NCBI GenBank assembly: GCA_947396885.1
Contig: OX377206.1
Span: forward strand, 20,765,114-20,829,113
Length of the DNA stretch: 64,000 nucleotides
Reading direction: 5' to 3'
From: Heligmosomoides polygyrus polygyrus
Taxonomy: Eukaryota; Nematoda; Chromadorea; Rhabditida; Heligmosomidae
The notes below the pieces were generated by a model that had not been told where the DNA came from, did not search any database, and was given only the letters and a program-made list of their open reading frames with translations. The position numbers and the translations under genes were made by a program. Positions within the stretch are counted from its first letter, which is position 1. Every line of letters starts with the position of its first letter. Positions 29,704 through 39,965 of this stretch are shown here, in pieces.

Positions 29704-32517
29704 TCAGCGTTTGTCCCGCATCGTCGCGGGGTCCGCTCTTCTGGTGTTACGACGCCACCTTTCCCGATCCTGCGCTTGATCAGGGTGGACACCAGCTACT
29801 TTCATGTCCGTGTGTATCGTATCGGACCAACGCTGCTTCGGGCGTCCTCTAGGCCGCTTTCCAAGTACTTCCAACTCAAGGCCAATCTTGCGGACGCTGT
29901 CTTCTTTCCCACGCAGAACGTGGCCGTACCATCGCAAGCGAGCTTCGCGCATCTTGTCCGCTATCGGCACGACACCGAACTTCTGCCGAATAGCATCATT
30001 TCTGATGCGGTCCATGCGCGTGACTCCAGCCGTCCAGCGCAGCATCTTCGTCTCCATGACGCTGAGGCGTGTTTCAACTTCCTTAGTCGCAGGCCAACAC
30101 TCAGCGCCGTACATCGCTACCGGGCGCACGACGGCTCTGTAAATCTTCGACTTCAGGTGCTCTGGTATCCTCTTATCGCAGAGCACGCCAGTCAGCGAAC
30201 GCCACTTGGACCAAGCTGCACTCACGCGTGAGTTCACTTCAACCATCAGACCGCCGTCAGACGCTATTGCTGATCCCAGGTATTGAAACACCGAAGTGCG
30301 TGCAAGTTCAGTACCGTTAATCTTAATGGAGCCGGACTCGTTCACGTCAGTCGTTAGGTACTCGGTCTTCTTGACGTTCAATTTGAGTCCGAACCTCGCC
30401 AGACGGTCGCACCAAGCTTGCACCTGCCGCGCGAGATCGTCTTTCTCTTCGCAAGCGAGCATCACGTCATCAGCATAAAGCAGCGTCCATGGAACAGGCT
30501 GCTGAAGATCTCGCGTAATGGCATCCATGACGACAACAAAGAGGAGTGGAGAAAGCGCAGAACCCTGGTGCACCCCAACAGAGATGGGAAACTCCATTGA
30601 GGTTCCAGCTGCAGCTTGCACTCTACTCTTTGGGCAAGAGTAGAGCATCCGCACCCACTCTATAAGTTCCTCAGGTACGTTGTGTCGTCGCAAGGCGTAC
30701 CATATAAGCTCACGCGGTACGCGGTCGAAGGCCTTCCCCAAGTCGAGAAAGGCGATATGCACCGGCTTCTGTCTCTCGCGATGCTTCTCCACCAGGAGGC
30801 GGGCGGCGTGTATAGCATCAATGGTCCCACAGCCAGACACAAAGCCGCACTGGTTGTCGGAGAGCTTGACGATTTCACGGATTCGTCTATCGAGGATTCG
30901 CTTGAAGATGTTCATGCTGTGCGAAAGCAAGCGAATCGGACGGTAATTGAAGCAGTCCGCAGGACTGCCCCTCTTCTTCCAAATCGGAATCGTCGTACTG
31001 TTGTGCCAACACTCCGGTACTTTCTTCTCCTTTACTACCTGGTTGAAGAACTCAGCCAACCACTCAGCAGGATACCAGAGCTTCGACTTCCAAACATCGG
31101 CTGCCAGATCATCCGGGCCTGTCGCCTTACCGGGCTTCATCTTCTTTAGAGCCTCTTCTGTTTCCTCCACGGTGATCTTGCGAACGGGACCGTGAACAGA
31201 AGCCACAGAAGGGATGGCCGGATGAGGAAATTCCATAGTGGAAGTTTCCTCAAAGTAATCACGCCATCGCTTCAGTGCCTTTTTGCGGTCTGTCAGAAGA
31301 TGGCCGCTCTCATCATTGATGCCAACAAACTTTTCAATGTCCTCGGTTTGGCGATGGCGGGTCTTAGCAAGTCGGTACAAATACCGCTCACCATCGCGCG
31401 ATTCGAGCTTTCGGTAGACATCACCATAATGAGTGGCTTTCGCAACAGCCACGGCTTTCTTTGCAGCCTTCTTCGCCTTCTGATACTCCTGCCAGTTGTC
31501 GGCTGTTCTGTCGCCGAGAAACACATGATACAGCGACTTCTTCTCTCGAACCTTCGCTTTCACATCGTCTGTCCACAGCCATGCCTGCTTGTCGACTTTG
31601 CGTCGTCCAGGCTTCGTAGTGCCGAGTTCCAACCTTGCAGCTTGGCGTATCGCGTCGGTTGCTTTCTTCCAAGTTTCATCGACAGTCGTAACTGTCGGTA
31701 ACCGCACGCGAGAAATCACAGCTGCTTCCTTCTCATTCATTCGCCACCACTTGATTCTTGCAGCACCGCATCGCTCGACCTGCTTCAGCCTCGGAGAGGC
31801 GATCTTCAAAGTACAGATCAGCGGACGATGCTGTGGGGCGACCGTTTCATACGGCACGATCCTCGCGTCTGTGACGAGATTTCGGTCACGATCCTTCACA
31901 AGCACAAAGTCTATCTGAGACTTGAAGCTCCCACTATAATATGAGATGAGGTGGGAGTCGCGTTTTCGGAAAACGGTGTTCACAATGGTGAGGCTATGCG
32001 ATTCCGCATACTCAAGAATACGCTCACCATCGGGGTAACGAGACCCGTATCCGAAACCACCATGACAGCCATACCCGTCTTCCGTAGCACCTACATGCCC
32101 ATTAAGGTCACCAGCGACTATGATGACATCTTTCGACGGTACCTCTGCTGTCTTCTCATCAAGCAGGTTCCAAAACTCATCCTTGGCTTGATCGGAGCAG
32201 CCAGTCTGCGGAGCATACGCAGAGAAGAAGTGATAGAGTCGCTCCTTAGCGGCGACAACGATCTTCGTCAATCGATCGTCAAAGCGCTCGACGCTTACAA
32301 TCGAGTCACGAAATCGTTCGGAGACGATTATTCCGACACCGCTGGTGGTCCTGGGACTTCCACATAGAACGGCCTTGAAGCCACGTCCTATATCCCTTGA
32401 CTTGCGGCAGGACCACCTCGTCTCCTGCACCGCACAGAAATCAACTCTTCTTTGCTCCAGTGCTTCAACCAACTCGCACGAGCGGCCCGTCAACGTACCC
32501 ACATTCAGCGTAGCCAC
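29704..32517 (-). CDS. RTE endonuclease/reverse transcriptase, intact, 937 codons
   Basis: It copies its own RNA into DNA at a nicked target. From the N-terminus it has an apurinic-like endonuclease: ATLNVGTLTGRSCEL, the catalytic QETRW (about residue 37), GDLNGHVG (about 125), SQIDFVLV (about 190) and APQHRPL (about 220). A linker follows, then the reverse transcriptase with GKATGPDDLAADVW, FVSGCGTIDAIHAAR, GKAFDRVPREL, HQGSALSPLLF and the catalytic LLYADDVML. A C-terminal region ends in RWYGHVLRG and DPATMRDKR. The first ATG is used; translation of RTE ORFs may begin upstream, since the frame is open before it. Length is close to the roughly 1000 residues usual for RTE. No stop or frameshift. 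The Gln-His in place of Ser-Asp-His is also seen in BovB-type RTEs. Confidence 0.95.
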   Translation of the reverse strand: MATLNVGTLTGRSCELVEALEQRRVDFCAVQETRWSCRKSRDIGRGFKAVLCGSPRTTSGVGIIVSERFRDSIVSVERFDDRLTKIVVAAKERLYHFFSAYAPQTGCSDQAKDEFWNLLDEKTAEVPSKDVIIVAGDLNGHVGATEDGYGCHGGFGYGSRYPDGERILEYAESHSLTIVNTVFRKRDSHLISYYSGSFKSQIDFVLVKDRDRNLVTDARIVPYETVAPQHRPLICTLKIASPRLKQVERCGAARIKWWRMNEKEAAVISRVRLPTVTTVDETWKKATDAIRQAARLELGTTKPGRRKVDKQAWLWTDDVKAKVREKKSLYHVFLGDRTADNWQEYQKAKKAAKKAVAVAKATHYGDVYRKLESRDGERYLYRLAKTRHRQTEDIEKFVGINDESGHLLTDRKKALKRWRDYFEETSTMEFPHPAIPSVASVHGPVRKITVEETEEALKKMKPGKATGPDDLAADVWKSKLWYPAEWLAEFFNQVVKEKKVPECWHNSTTIPIWKKRGSPADCFNYRPIRLLSHSMNIFKRILDRRIREIVKLSDNQCGFVSGCGTIDAIHAARLLVEKHRERQKPVHIAFLDLGKAFDRVPRELIWYALRRHNVPEELIEWVRMLYSCPKSRVQAAAGTSMEFPISVGVHQGSALSPLLFVVVMDAITRDLQQPVPWTLLYADDVMLACEEKDDLARQVQAWCDRLARFGLKLNVKKTEYLTTDVNESGSIKINGTELARTSVFQYLGSAIASDGGLMVEVNSRVSAAWSKWRSLTGVLCDKRIPEHLKSKIYRAVVRPVAMYGAECWPATKEVETRLSVMETKMLRWTAGVTRMDRIRNDAIRQKFGVVPIADKMREARLRWYGHVLRGKEDSVRKIGLELEVLGKRPRGRPKQRWSDTIHTDMKVAGVHPDQAQDRERWRRNTRRADPATMRDKR

Positions 32518-32749
32518 GCGGGTCCTGCTTACGTTACGGGACTTCCGGACTAGCTCAGTTGCCCCCCCGATGCCGTCCTCGCATCAGGGACCCTCGCATA
32601 CTTCTCACACTCGCCGGGCTCTGCGAGTGCGCGTCGGCTCCCGCGGACGCCGTAGCACTATCTCGAGAAACTTGACTTATCATACACCATGTGATGTGAC
32701 ATGGGTCTTCGTAGGCCGGCCTGTCACAAGGGCCTGTCGCCTGCATTCG

Positions 32750-32824
32750 AATGTCCGTGATTAGCTTAGCTCGCAGAGCGAGCAGTTTCCAGTGGCACCA
32801 CGTGGAGGAACGGACATCGCCACC
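32750..32824 (-). ncRNA. HDV-like self-cleaving ribozyme candidate at RTE 5' terminus
   Basis: Minus strand. P1: GGTGGC (32824-32819) with GCCACT (32796-32791). P2: GATGTCCGT (32818-32810) with ACGGACATT (32758-32750). A minimal P3 (CC/GG) closes a 7-base loop TCCACGT, matching the UCCnCGn loop of HDV. GG after P1' could form P1.1. P4: GCTCGC-TCT-GCGAGC (32783-32769). The joining strand CTAAGCTAA contains the CNRA pattern where HDV places its catalytic cytosine. Self-cleavage would generate exactly the 5' end fixed by the target-site duplication. Family knowledge: several LINE clades carry such ribozymes. The fold is my inference. Confidence 0.6.
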
Positions 32825-33149
32825 AGCTCCGCCTCCGCATATTGTCTACATAACCTGCTGTGATGTGATATTCGTGTCGTGCTCTTGAAGTGATATCGTA
32901 ATAAACAAATTATTACAAGTCGCTATAGACACAGCCGTGGTGAACCACCAAAGGCGGCCGACTACTTTCCACCTTCGCGCCAGATTTCTAAGGTAATATA
33001 ATGAAAATGGGACCTTGGCGAAGATGGAGAAGATTGATCCTCAATGGGTTTTGTGAGATACTGCTGGTGTGACAAACACGTGTGGTAACTTGTTGAATAG
33101 TTTTGTTAAATAGCTGTTGAGTAAAAAGCAAGAGTAATAAGACCCCTTA

Positions 33150-33575
33150 TTTCCAGACAAATTATATGGTGCCGATACGCATCGTTGAAAAACTAGCACA
33201 TATGGAGGCGCAAAGAGAGAGCTTTGGTTTGCTGTAAGCATTGATCGCCTGTACCTGACTCCTGTGATCATTAGAAAGCGTAATAACAGGAAACTAATAT
33301 GTGCAAAAGTGTTTGGAGTATGCGGACTCGAACTCAAAAGCCCACCGGTGTGCTTCTATGAGGCGTCACTCCTACCGACTGCGCCACAGAGTCACATTTC
33401 GTGGTGTGCCATAGGGCTTGATGAGCGCTGCGCGCACGTTTTCACAGCTCTTTTTCAGGTCTTTGAGAAAAAGTTCAGCAAAAACTAACTGCAATTCTGG
33501 ACTCCGCTCATACAGCCCTACATCCTGTCAAAATAGCATCGCAAAAGGTCACCATGAGTTGGGCCCTTTTCCTTG
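33150..33575. repeat. Right arm of inverted repeat around an RTE
   Basis: Inverted partner of 28870-29300. Shared blocks include AACTAGCACATA (33190), GTGATCATTAGAAAGCGTAA (33263), CGAACTCAAAAGCCC (33329) and CTACATCCTGTCAAAATAGC (33520). It contains a tRNA-like segment. Confidence 0.7.
33325..33401 (-). repeat. tRNA-like segment (pseudo-tRNA)
   Basis: The minus strand reads GTGGCGCAGTCGGTAGGAGT, an A-box-like stretch, and further on GAGTTCGAGTCC, a good B box. The acceptor stem does not close, because the 3' side does not match GACTCTG. I therefore call a tRNA-derived repeat and not a gene. A weaker copy is in the opposite arm near 29100. Confidence 0.6.
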
Positions 33576-33861
33576 TGAGGTTTGCGCGAGTCCAATATTA
33601 AGGACATGCTAAGCTTCTGTGCTTTCCACAGAAAGCGGCGATATGTAGCTAATAGCCTTGAAACCTTTTTTCAAATGTTGAAGAGCCTTTAAGGACTTTG
33701 TATGTGCGGTGCTAGCTTTTACACAACTCATTATAATGCTCCGTAAAGTTAAGTCTATAATCGTATCGAAAATCGAGAACCGGTTCTGCCTCGATGAATC
33801 TCAGCATTGATTGTTGTCCAATTGTTTATCGTGGCGTTGAACTCGAGACCGGGATAGTACA

Positions 33862-33920
33862 CACTTTAATGACGACTAACGTTTCGGCGATTTCGCCTTC
33901 TTCAGAGTCTGAAAAAGTCC
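33862..33920 (-). ncRNA. Hammerhead ribozyme motif of the Penelope-like element
   Basis: The minus strand reads CTGAAGA (33905-33899, fitting CUGANGA), a stem II hairpin GGCG-AAAT-CGCC, GAAA (33885-33882), then AC-GTTA-GT as a minimal two-pair stem III and a cleavage triplet GTC ending at 33874. Minimal stem III hammerheads are known from terminal repeats of Penelope-like elements. Stem I pairing is weak by eye (GACT against GTC, then CTTT against AAAG). Confidence 0.7.
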
Positions 33921-34065
33921 AGACATGTTGAAGCTAGTAGGTCAAACATCGCCATAAACCTTGCGAAAATTCAAGGACCCGCCGAACAGCAACCCTTCCA
34001 GCAGAGAGAGGCAACAACAATCCAACTTTTAGGACACCCGAAGAGACCGCACAAGGTGAAACTAT

Positions 34066-35563
34066 CTAAAAGGCGAGACTGATGTAAGGGCTGAGCTCGC
34101 CAGTTATATAGACGCATTCACCCCGCCGATTTAATCTCGGGCTCTTGGCCTGTATCCAGAACTCCTCCTGAGTTTTACGTGCGGCGGTATGGGTCTCCCT
34201 TGCTAGAATTTTACATGTGACCCCGAAGTCGACGCCGCTGTGGTCGTTTATCCTGTGGCAGCCAAGAGCAGTTGATGGCCGTGAGTTGTTCTTGCCTTCC
34301 AGGTGTTCCTTAACGCGAATGAAGAAAGGGCGAGATCTTTCACCGATGTATTCACCTCCACAGCTGTTCCACGTTATTTGGTAGACAACCCCTGAAATCA
34401 TGCAGTCTCCTTCGCTGCCTGCAGGGCAGATGATGCAATTTGGGGCTGCGCAAATTCGGTCGTACAGCTGATTGCGCACTAGGCGACTTTTCAAGTTAGC
34501 AGGAGGAGTATCTACCACTTTGACATCGTTTTCCAATCCCGACCTACTGGTGCACTTCCTAATAGAAGTGCTGACACTGTCTGAGATGAAAGGGATGACA
34601 AACAGGATTTCGTCGTCAAGTGAGAAATTACGTGAGTGATTGCTGGTGCTCCTCCGCTGATAGCCAAAGAATGTATACTCATTCTTGGCAGCGATTTGAT
34701 GAGCAAGCGCTAGCGATTCCTTACGCTCGTTGTCCTCAGTAGATACTCTGCTTGCTGTGCGAAGCATATTACGCACGACACCTGGTCCGATCTGTGCCGG
34801 ATGCGCTGACTTGCTATGGACCAAGATATTTTTGTTACTAGGGTTTTGATACCACTTTGTTATTTTTATTTTGCTCTCCCCACTCAGCCGTATTTGGACG
34901 CTTAAAAACGGCAGCCATTCATCTTTTGGAGTTTCTCGTCTAAACTTGATATGCTCACACTGCTGGTTTATGATATCGAAGCACATGTCCATCTCTTCTT
35001 GGGTAGAACAGATGATGAAGCAGTCATTGATATATCGACAGTATAAAGCAGGGAGCTTATCTAACACGGGAGTTTCAATTTTGGACATGAATGCGATGGC
35101 CAAAGTGGGAGCTAAGCGTTGCCCCATAGCTAGTTCTCTTATCTGTGAATAATACGTGCTCGACCACCTAAAAATGTTGCAACTGAGGCATTCTTTTAGT
35201 AGCAACATGACCTGACCCACAGGGAGGCCATAGATATCAATGCCAAAGGGATGTTCACTGAGAAGTTCATAGACTGCCTCAAGTGCTGAGCCGTTGCTGA
35301 CACTTGTATATAGCAACGTAACGTCAAACGACTCCATTAGTGAGATGAGCCGGGATGAAGCGCAAGAGTTGCCCAATGATATTGTTTAGGAACCACGCGG
35401 TCCTGTTCGTGGGACTCCCTACACAGTTGATGATAGGTCTTACCTTTATGCTGTCAGCTGTAATGCTGTCTAAATTGTCTGTGCTTTCAAATTTATGAGT
35501 TTTGATTAGCAAATACAATACTGGACAGGATGGGGTTTCCAATTTGAGACGTGAGTGCCGCAT
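34066..35563 (-). pseudogene. Penelope-like RT plus GIY-YIG endonuclease, frameshifted
   Basis: The upstream piece (35324-35563) has YLLIKTHKF and VRPIINCVGSPTNRTAWFLN, a hallmark of Penelope-like RTs. The main piece (34066-35376, 436 codons) starts in another frame with SFDVTLLYTSV, ELAMGQRLAPTLA and RYINDCFII, where the usual YxDD box reads YIND, a likely loss of a catalytic Asp. RRETPKDEWLPFLSVQI and the C-terminal GIY-YIG core (GVVYQITWNSCGGEYIGE, then RSRPFFIRVKEHL) follow. The last 436 codons are open, so decay may be recent. Confidence 0.88.
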
Positions 35564-35940
35564 TGAGACCAGCTACTTTGTCAACAGCAACCCACTCCCG
35601 GTTAAGCCTACGACACTGCGCCTGGAATGCCTTGAGGGTGGCTAGCAGAGGTATCTTCCGGGTGGCGCTCGGTTATAGCAATGTCGAGCTGTCCAGGTAT
35701 TACGACAAACTCGCCCCTTTGTCGCTAATAGATAGCCGCATGGATTTAGAGGTACCTAGGTTTCGAGCCTCTGAGCCCGCAGATCTGCCCTTGGATCAAA
35801 GTGGGAGCTGGGCGTTGATTGCGGCACTTGTTACAATTGGAGAACCAGTTTATGGCAAAATAGGTCTAAACAGCAGTCTACATACACCTACACCTAGTAA
35901 AAAGCAGAGGATAAAAGCGAAATAACAACGAACCCGTCAG

Positions 35941-36455
35941 ATGTGGTGATGGGGGCATGGATCGAATTGCTAGCACTTTGACCTCGTCAATTCACAGGAA
36001 AGGATAGGGCACACGGATCAATCTTGGGAGTGTTAGGGAAGAATTGAAATTCCTCTGAAAAACATCTTACATTAAGTGTCTAGGCGTTATCGGTTTAGTA
36101 CGTTCACACAGCTCTTGGACTGTCTATCCTTTTTTTGTTACAAAAACTGCCGGTGCAATCCCAAGAAGGGGTGTCCACCTTACACACATTTGAATAATAG
36201 TTGAAATGGAAACACATGCAACATAATGGACAACGTGAGTCAGCCACTAGAGGCTCGAGGAAGCCCAGAGCTTGGGACTGAACATACCAAGAGGACAGGG
36301 GCAGAACGCACATCCTGTTGTAATATGGACTCCCTCTTTGGGATTGCGCCAAATTACCGTTGTTCAACGGCTGGATTTTAGAACCATTCGCTCTCATTAG
36401 GAAACATTACTCCAGGCGCAGAAAGGATTGGGAGGGGGTCATGCTTGAGATGAGG
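35941..36455. other. Unassigned stretch
   Basis: No ORF or repeat that I can support. It lies between the Penelope-like element and a cluster of SINE fragments. Confidence 0.35.
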
Positions 36456-36790
36456 ATGAAGAATAAAGGACGGCGTTAAATAATTCTTTTGGAAATGCGC
36501 ACGCATTCGACGTCTACAACTTGTCGTGGAGGCAATGTGAATGTGTATTTGGCCTAATGACCCGCAGTTGCAAGAGGAGGGGAAAGCGCTGCGATGTATT
36601 TTGTATTTTCGTACCCCGATTCCATACTTTTGATTTGAGTCCCGCCAGGGACAAGCAAGGCTTCTGTTCCTTCAAGGTCATCTACTTCGTAGCAGAGAAG
36701 GAGAAAAAACTGACTTGTCTATCAGCTGGCCACCGAAAGTCATTGTCTTGGCCAGAGTCGCATTCAAATCGCCTCAGCGAAATTTCAAAT
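36456..36790. repeat. Two SINE fragments, opposite orientations
   Basis: At 36460-36560 the inverted SINE 3' part is seen (AATAAAGGACGGCGTTAAAT, GTCGTGGAGGCAATGTGAAT). At 36590-36790 a degraded plus-strand copy has GAGTCCCGCCAGGGACAAGC and CTGGCCACCGAAAGTCATTG. Confidence 0.7.
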
Positions 36791-36859
36791 CTAGTTTTCT
36801 ACGCAAATTAGGATATATGTATGTATTGACCAGGCGATTCTAGTTTTCTCCAATATGGG

Positions 36860-36960
36860 AGGACATTCTTCAGTACGCCAACAACATTTGACTGTATGGA
36901 TGATATTATGAAGCATTTAACGGGCTTCAAATAATATTTATGTCTATGAGACGTCCATTT
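36860..36960. repeat. Duplicated segment, left copy
   Basis: ATTTGACTGTATGGATGATAT and AATTTAACGGGCTTCAAAT-like sequence match 47275-47365. It marks the left part of a duplication that also includes the proline-rich genes. Confidence 0.55.
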
Positions 36961-37255
36961 CACTAAGGGGCTTCTCTTTCATCGCTTATCTTCAAATTAC
37001 TGGACCTTTCGTTAAGCAATTGGTTCGCTGAGTCTCGTGGTTGAAAGTTGAGCTTTGTAATTATGAAGCTCAATTTAGTCAATCCTTTATTGACAACATT
37101 TTGGGCTTTAGGAGTTCTTTAGGTGTAAAAACAATGATGTTGCAGATCTTGTACAACAAAATACAGACTACAGATCTGGGATCCGTGGAAAGAACGCCTT
37201 AAAGCCAGGTTACGTTGTCAGTAAGGCAAGCTCCAAAATTGCAAAACCGAACGTA

Positions 37256-38143
37256 TTAGGTTGGCGAAAAAGTCTTGCACCACAGCGTAATTTTATTTCA
37301 AAATTTTATTGCTTTTTTGTGAGCAACTCAAATCTACAGAGTAACCACCGTTTACATCTACAACTTTCTGCCATCTGATGGGGAGATCACGAAATCTCTT
37401 CTTCAGAATGAAGTCAGCTGTGACTCGAAGAAGAGCTCCACCTCGGTTTCCGGTTCGGTTCGGTCGTTGAAGCACCTATCCTTGGGTGTTGCTTAAGAGC
37501 TCGAAAGAGGTGATAGTGCGATGGCGCAAGATCTGGCGAATACGTTTGGTGGGGTAGCATCTAACATCTAAGCTGCTGCAACTTCTGGCGAGACGACCTT
37601 GCAATGTGGGGGGCGAGTACTGTTGTGAACCACCCCCCCCCCCCCCGCCCTCGCCGTTTGTGCGACATGGCCTCGCTCAGCTTCCTGCAGCTGTGTAGCG
37701 TAGATGTTCGCTGTTATTACCGTGCCAACGGCAAGGAGCTCATGATAGAGCATTCCTCGAGAATTCCATCAACAGCACAGCATTACCTTCCCCTGGTGGA
37801 TGTCGGCCTTTAGGTTGTGGTTCTCCTTGAGGGAGCCACTGGGCCTTCCGAGTATGGCTAACGAGGAAGACACAGGATTCATTTCTCGAGAAAGACCTCA
37901 TTACAAAAACAAACAAGGAGAGACTGAGCGACAGTCAGTCGCGAAGCCTTGCCCAAGTCACGGAGTCAATCAGACTTCACCGCAATCGTAGTATTTATAT
38001 GCCCTCAGAAGCAAATTGCCACGTATGCGAAATATTCTAGAATGTTTGTGCTACGACTGCGTGGCTCCAAACAGTCCTTCAAGTTCCTGTTAAATCTTGA
38101 AAGTTTTTCAAAATTTTTGGTGCAAGACTTTTCACCAACCTAA
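37256..38143 (-). mobile_element. Internally deleted mariner, 888 bp
   Basis: The ends TTAGGTTGGCGAAAAAGTCT and, inverted, TTAGGTTGGTGAAAAGTCTT are flanked by TA. The length is about 400 bp short of full size. The minus strand retains C-terminal transposase pieces (KKRFRDLPIRWQKVVD near 37370, YHELLAVGTVITANIY near 37720). The N-terminal part is gone. A C-run of about 17 bases at 37626-37642 interrupts it. Confidence 0.85.
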
Positions 38144-38149
38144 TATGTA

Positions 38150-38836
38150 AAGGAACTTCTGCTGTAACTTTTTGCTTTATTCCGCTATATTCTCAATATT
38201 CCGTAGCAAGCCTTTTGCTAACTTCTCCCGCCAAGGGCTTTCAAATCTCAGCCATGATTCACGCTGAACAGCTTCATGTAAAAGATCAGCCTTCAATTAT
38301 ATTTAGTTATCAAAGAACGTACCAATTGCCACTGTACAAGAACGAGAGTAGCGCTTTCGTACACTGCCATTTACATTAATGTAATTGCCTATTACCGCCA
38401 TGGTGCCGAGCCACTAACAGGAACGTCATTTCAGTTGAAAACTGCGTGGTCAAGCTTTACTAAATGTATCGTAACCTTTCGGAAAGTAAACATGCCTCCA
38501 AGCCTTTGTATACACTAATCTAGATCTGTCCCAAACGTTGGCAAGAAACTGAGTCGGAGTAAATACTTTGTTATCACCCTACGTGGAGGTTCACAGTCTT
38601 CTTCACAGCGTAAACGCCACTTCTAGAAGCCTCCTCAGGCTTTGAATTTTTTGGATTTTTGCTTTTGCTATAGGATGACATGCAAGTCTCGCAGAATCAA
38701 ACAGGTAGACAAAGAGTTTCCTCGATTCTGTTTCCTCGATCAGTACAACAACAACAATGCTACGAATACATTTTTATCGAACCTAGTGCGTGAGCTTCCT
38801 TCTAATCATGTGGTACGGTCAGTTCGGGGAATCACA
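38150..38836. other. 3' flank of the first proline-rich gene
   Basis: Noncoding. Part of it (38160-38300) is similar to 48960-49090, with TGATTCACGCTGAACAGCTTC against TGATTCGCGTTGAACGGCTTC. This shows the duplication extends past the genes. Confidence 0.6.
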
Positions 38837-39829
38837 TCAGTGGTGGCGGTAGTGCTCGTCGTGGTCTCTTCTGTCTTCATGGCTATGGTGGTGGTGATGA
38901 TCGTGACGTCGTTCAGTGAAGAAGGGGTTGGAGACAATGTCGTAGGGAGGGTATCCAAATGAAGGGTACGGAGGGCCATACGGTCCAGGGAACGCTGAAA
39001 AGAGAACGATTTCATGACTGCAACAGAAGCATTCCATTTTCATTGTAGCTTTAAGTGGCTTCAGCTTTAGCTGGTCAACAGACTTGAATACAAATACCAC
39101 CTAGAATTGCCGCTAGCCCAAAACAGACTATTCAGTTAAGAGGCAGACAACTTACGCATAAATGGAGGATACACTGGAGTGTAGGTAATGAATGGCTGAG
39201 GTGGAGCAGCCTGAGGTGGAGCTGGATATGCCGGAGCTGGAGGATTCATAGCTGGAGGTGCCTGAGCAGGGGGATAGGAAACTGGGCTCTGAACGGGAAC
39301 AGCTGGATACGGGGCTGCATCCTGAGCTGGAGGAGTAGGGTAGGCAGGCGCGTCCTGTGCTGGTGGAGCTGGGTAAGCAGGGGCGTTCTGTACAGGAGCT
39401 GGGTAGGCAGGACCGTCCTGGGCTGGTGGAGCTGGATATGTAGGAGCATCTTGAGCCGGTGGGGCTGGGTAGACAGAGGCGTCCTGTGCAGGAGGAGCTG
39501 GGTAGGCAGGAGCGTCCTGTTCAGGAGGAGCTGGGTAGGCAGGAGCGTCCTGTGCCGGTGGAGCTGGGTAGACAGGAGCATCTTGAGGGGGTGGAGCCGG
39601 GTAGACTGGAGGGCTCTGTGCTGGTGGAGCCTGGTATACAGGAGGGCTTTGTGCAGGCGGAGCTGAGTATACAGAAGGGCTCTGCGCAGGGGGAGCTGGG
39701 TAGACTGGAGGGTTCTGTGAGGGTGGAGGTGGGGAGATCGGAGGCCGCAGAAAGACTGGACTTTGAGCCGGGAACGGCCAACGAGGAGAAGCAGCAACTG
39801 CGCCGAAGAGGAGTATCACAATCAGCATT
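38837..39829 (-). CDS. Secreted Pro/Tyr-rich repeat protein with His-rich tail, copy 1
   Basis: Function unknown. Exons are 39156-39828 and 38994-38837, separated by a 161-bp GT-AG intron. The predicted protein has 276 residues. It begins with a signal peptide (MLIVILLFGAVAAS). The body is about 190 residues of degenerate 10-11-residue repeats of the type PPAQSPPVYPA and PPAQDAPAYPA. Exon 2 encodes GPYGPPYPSFGYPPYDI, NPFFTERR and a tail with HHHHHSHEDRRDHDEHYRHH. The ATG follows a TTTCAG acceptor by one base (39829). The tail suggests metal binding, and Tyr with Pro suggests a structural or cross-linked secretion; both are inferences. A 254-residue paralog lies 10.8 kb to the right. Cuticle or eggshell-type proteins and salivary-type proline-rich proteins are alternatives. 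Confidence 0.85.
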
Positions 39830-39965
39830 CTGAAACAGTAAAAGGTATATTTACTCATTAGATGTCAAAGAAAGAAAAAACTGAAAATAGCGGAGCTGTG
39901 AAAGGCTCATTGGAAAGTTGTTTGTTAAAAAAATCGCTGCACGCTTCATAAGTTCACGGGCCAAC

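Larger units (their letters stand above)
29690..32824 (-). mobile_element. Full-length RTE retrotransposon, family A
   Basis: A perfect 16-bp duplication, AGCTCCGCCTCCGCAT, lies at 29674-29689 and 32825-32840. This fixes the element to 3135 bp. The 5' end (minus strand, 32824) starts GGTGGCGATGTCC, inside a predicted HDV-like ribozyme. About 300 bases of leader precede one long ORF. After the stop there are only some 14 bases, an A-rich AGAATAAAAAGAAG end. A perfect duplication and an uninterrupted ORF point to recent insertion. Confidence 0.95.
33843..35940 (-). mobile_element. Penelope-like retroelement, 3' part with hammerhead
   Basis: The minus strand carries a reverse transcriptase joined to a GIY-YIG endonuclease, the architecture of Penelope-like elements, followed by a noncoding tail with a hammerhead core. 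Readable protein extends right to about 35900 in broken frames. The left boundary is set by the hammerhead region and is approximate. No second terminal repeat was found to the right. Confidence 0.85.

Noticed and set aside
33325..33401. tRNA gene
   Set aside because: A and B boxes are good but the acceptor stem does not pair. Treated as a tRNA-derived repeat.
39451..39833. Long plus-strand ORFs over the proline-rich gene (also 50129-50602)
   Set aside because: They are antisense shadows of the Pro-Ala-Tyr repeats. The minus strand has the signal peptide, splice sites and conserved second exon.
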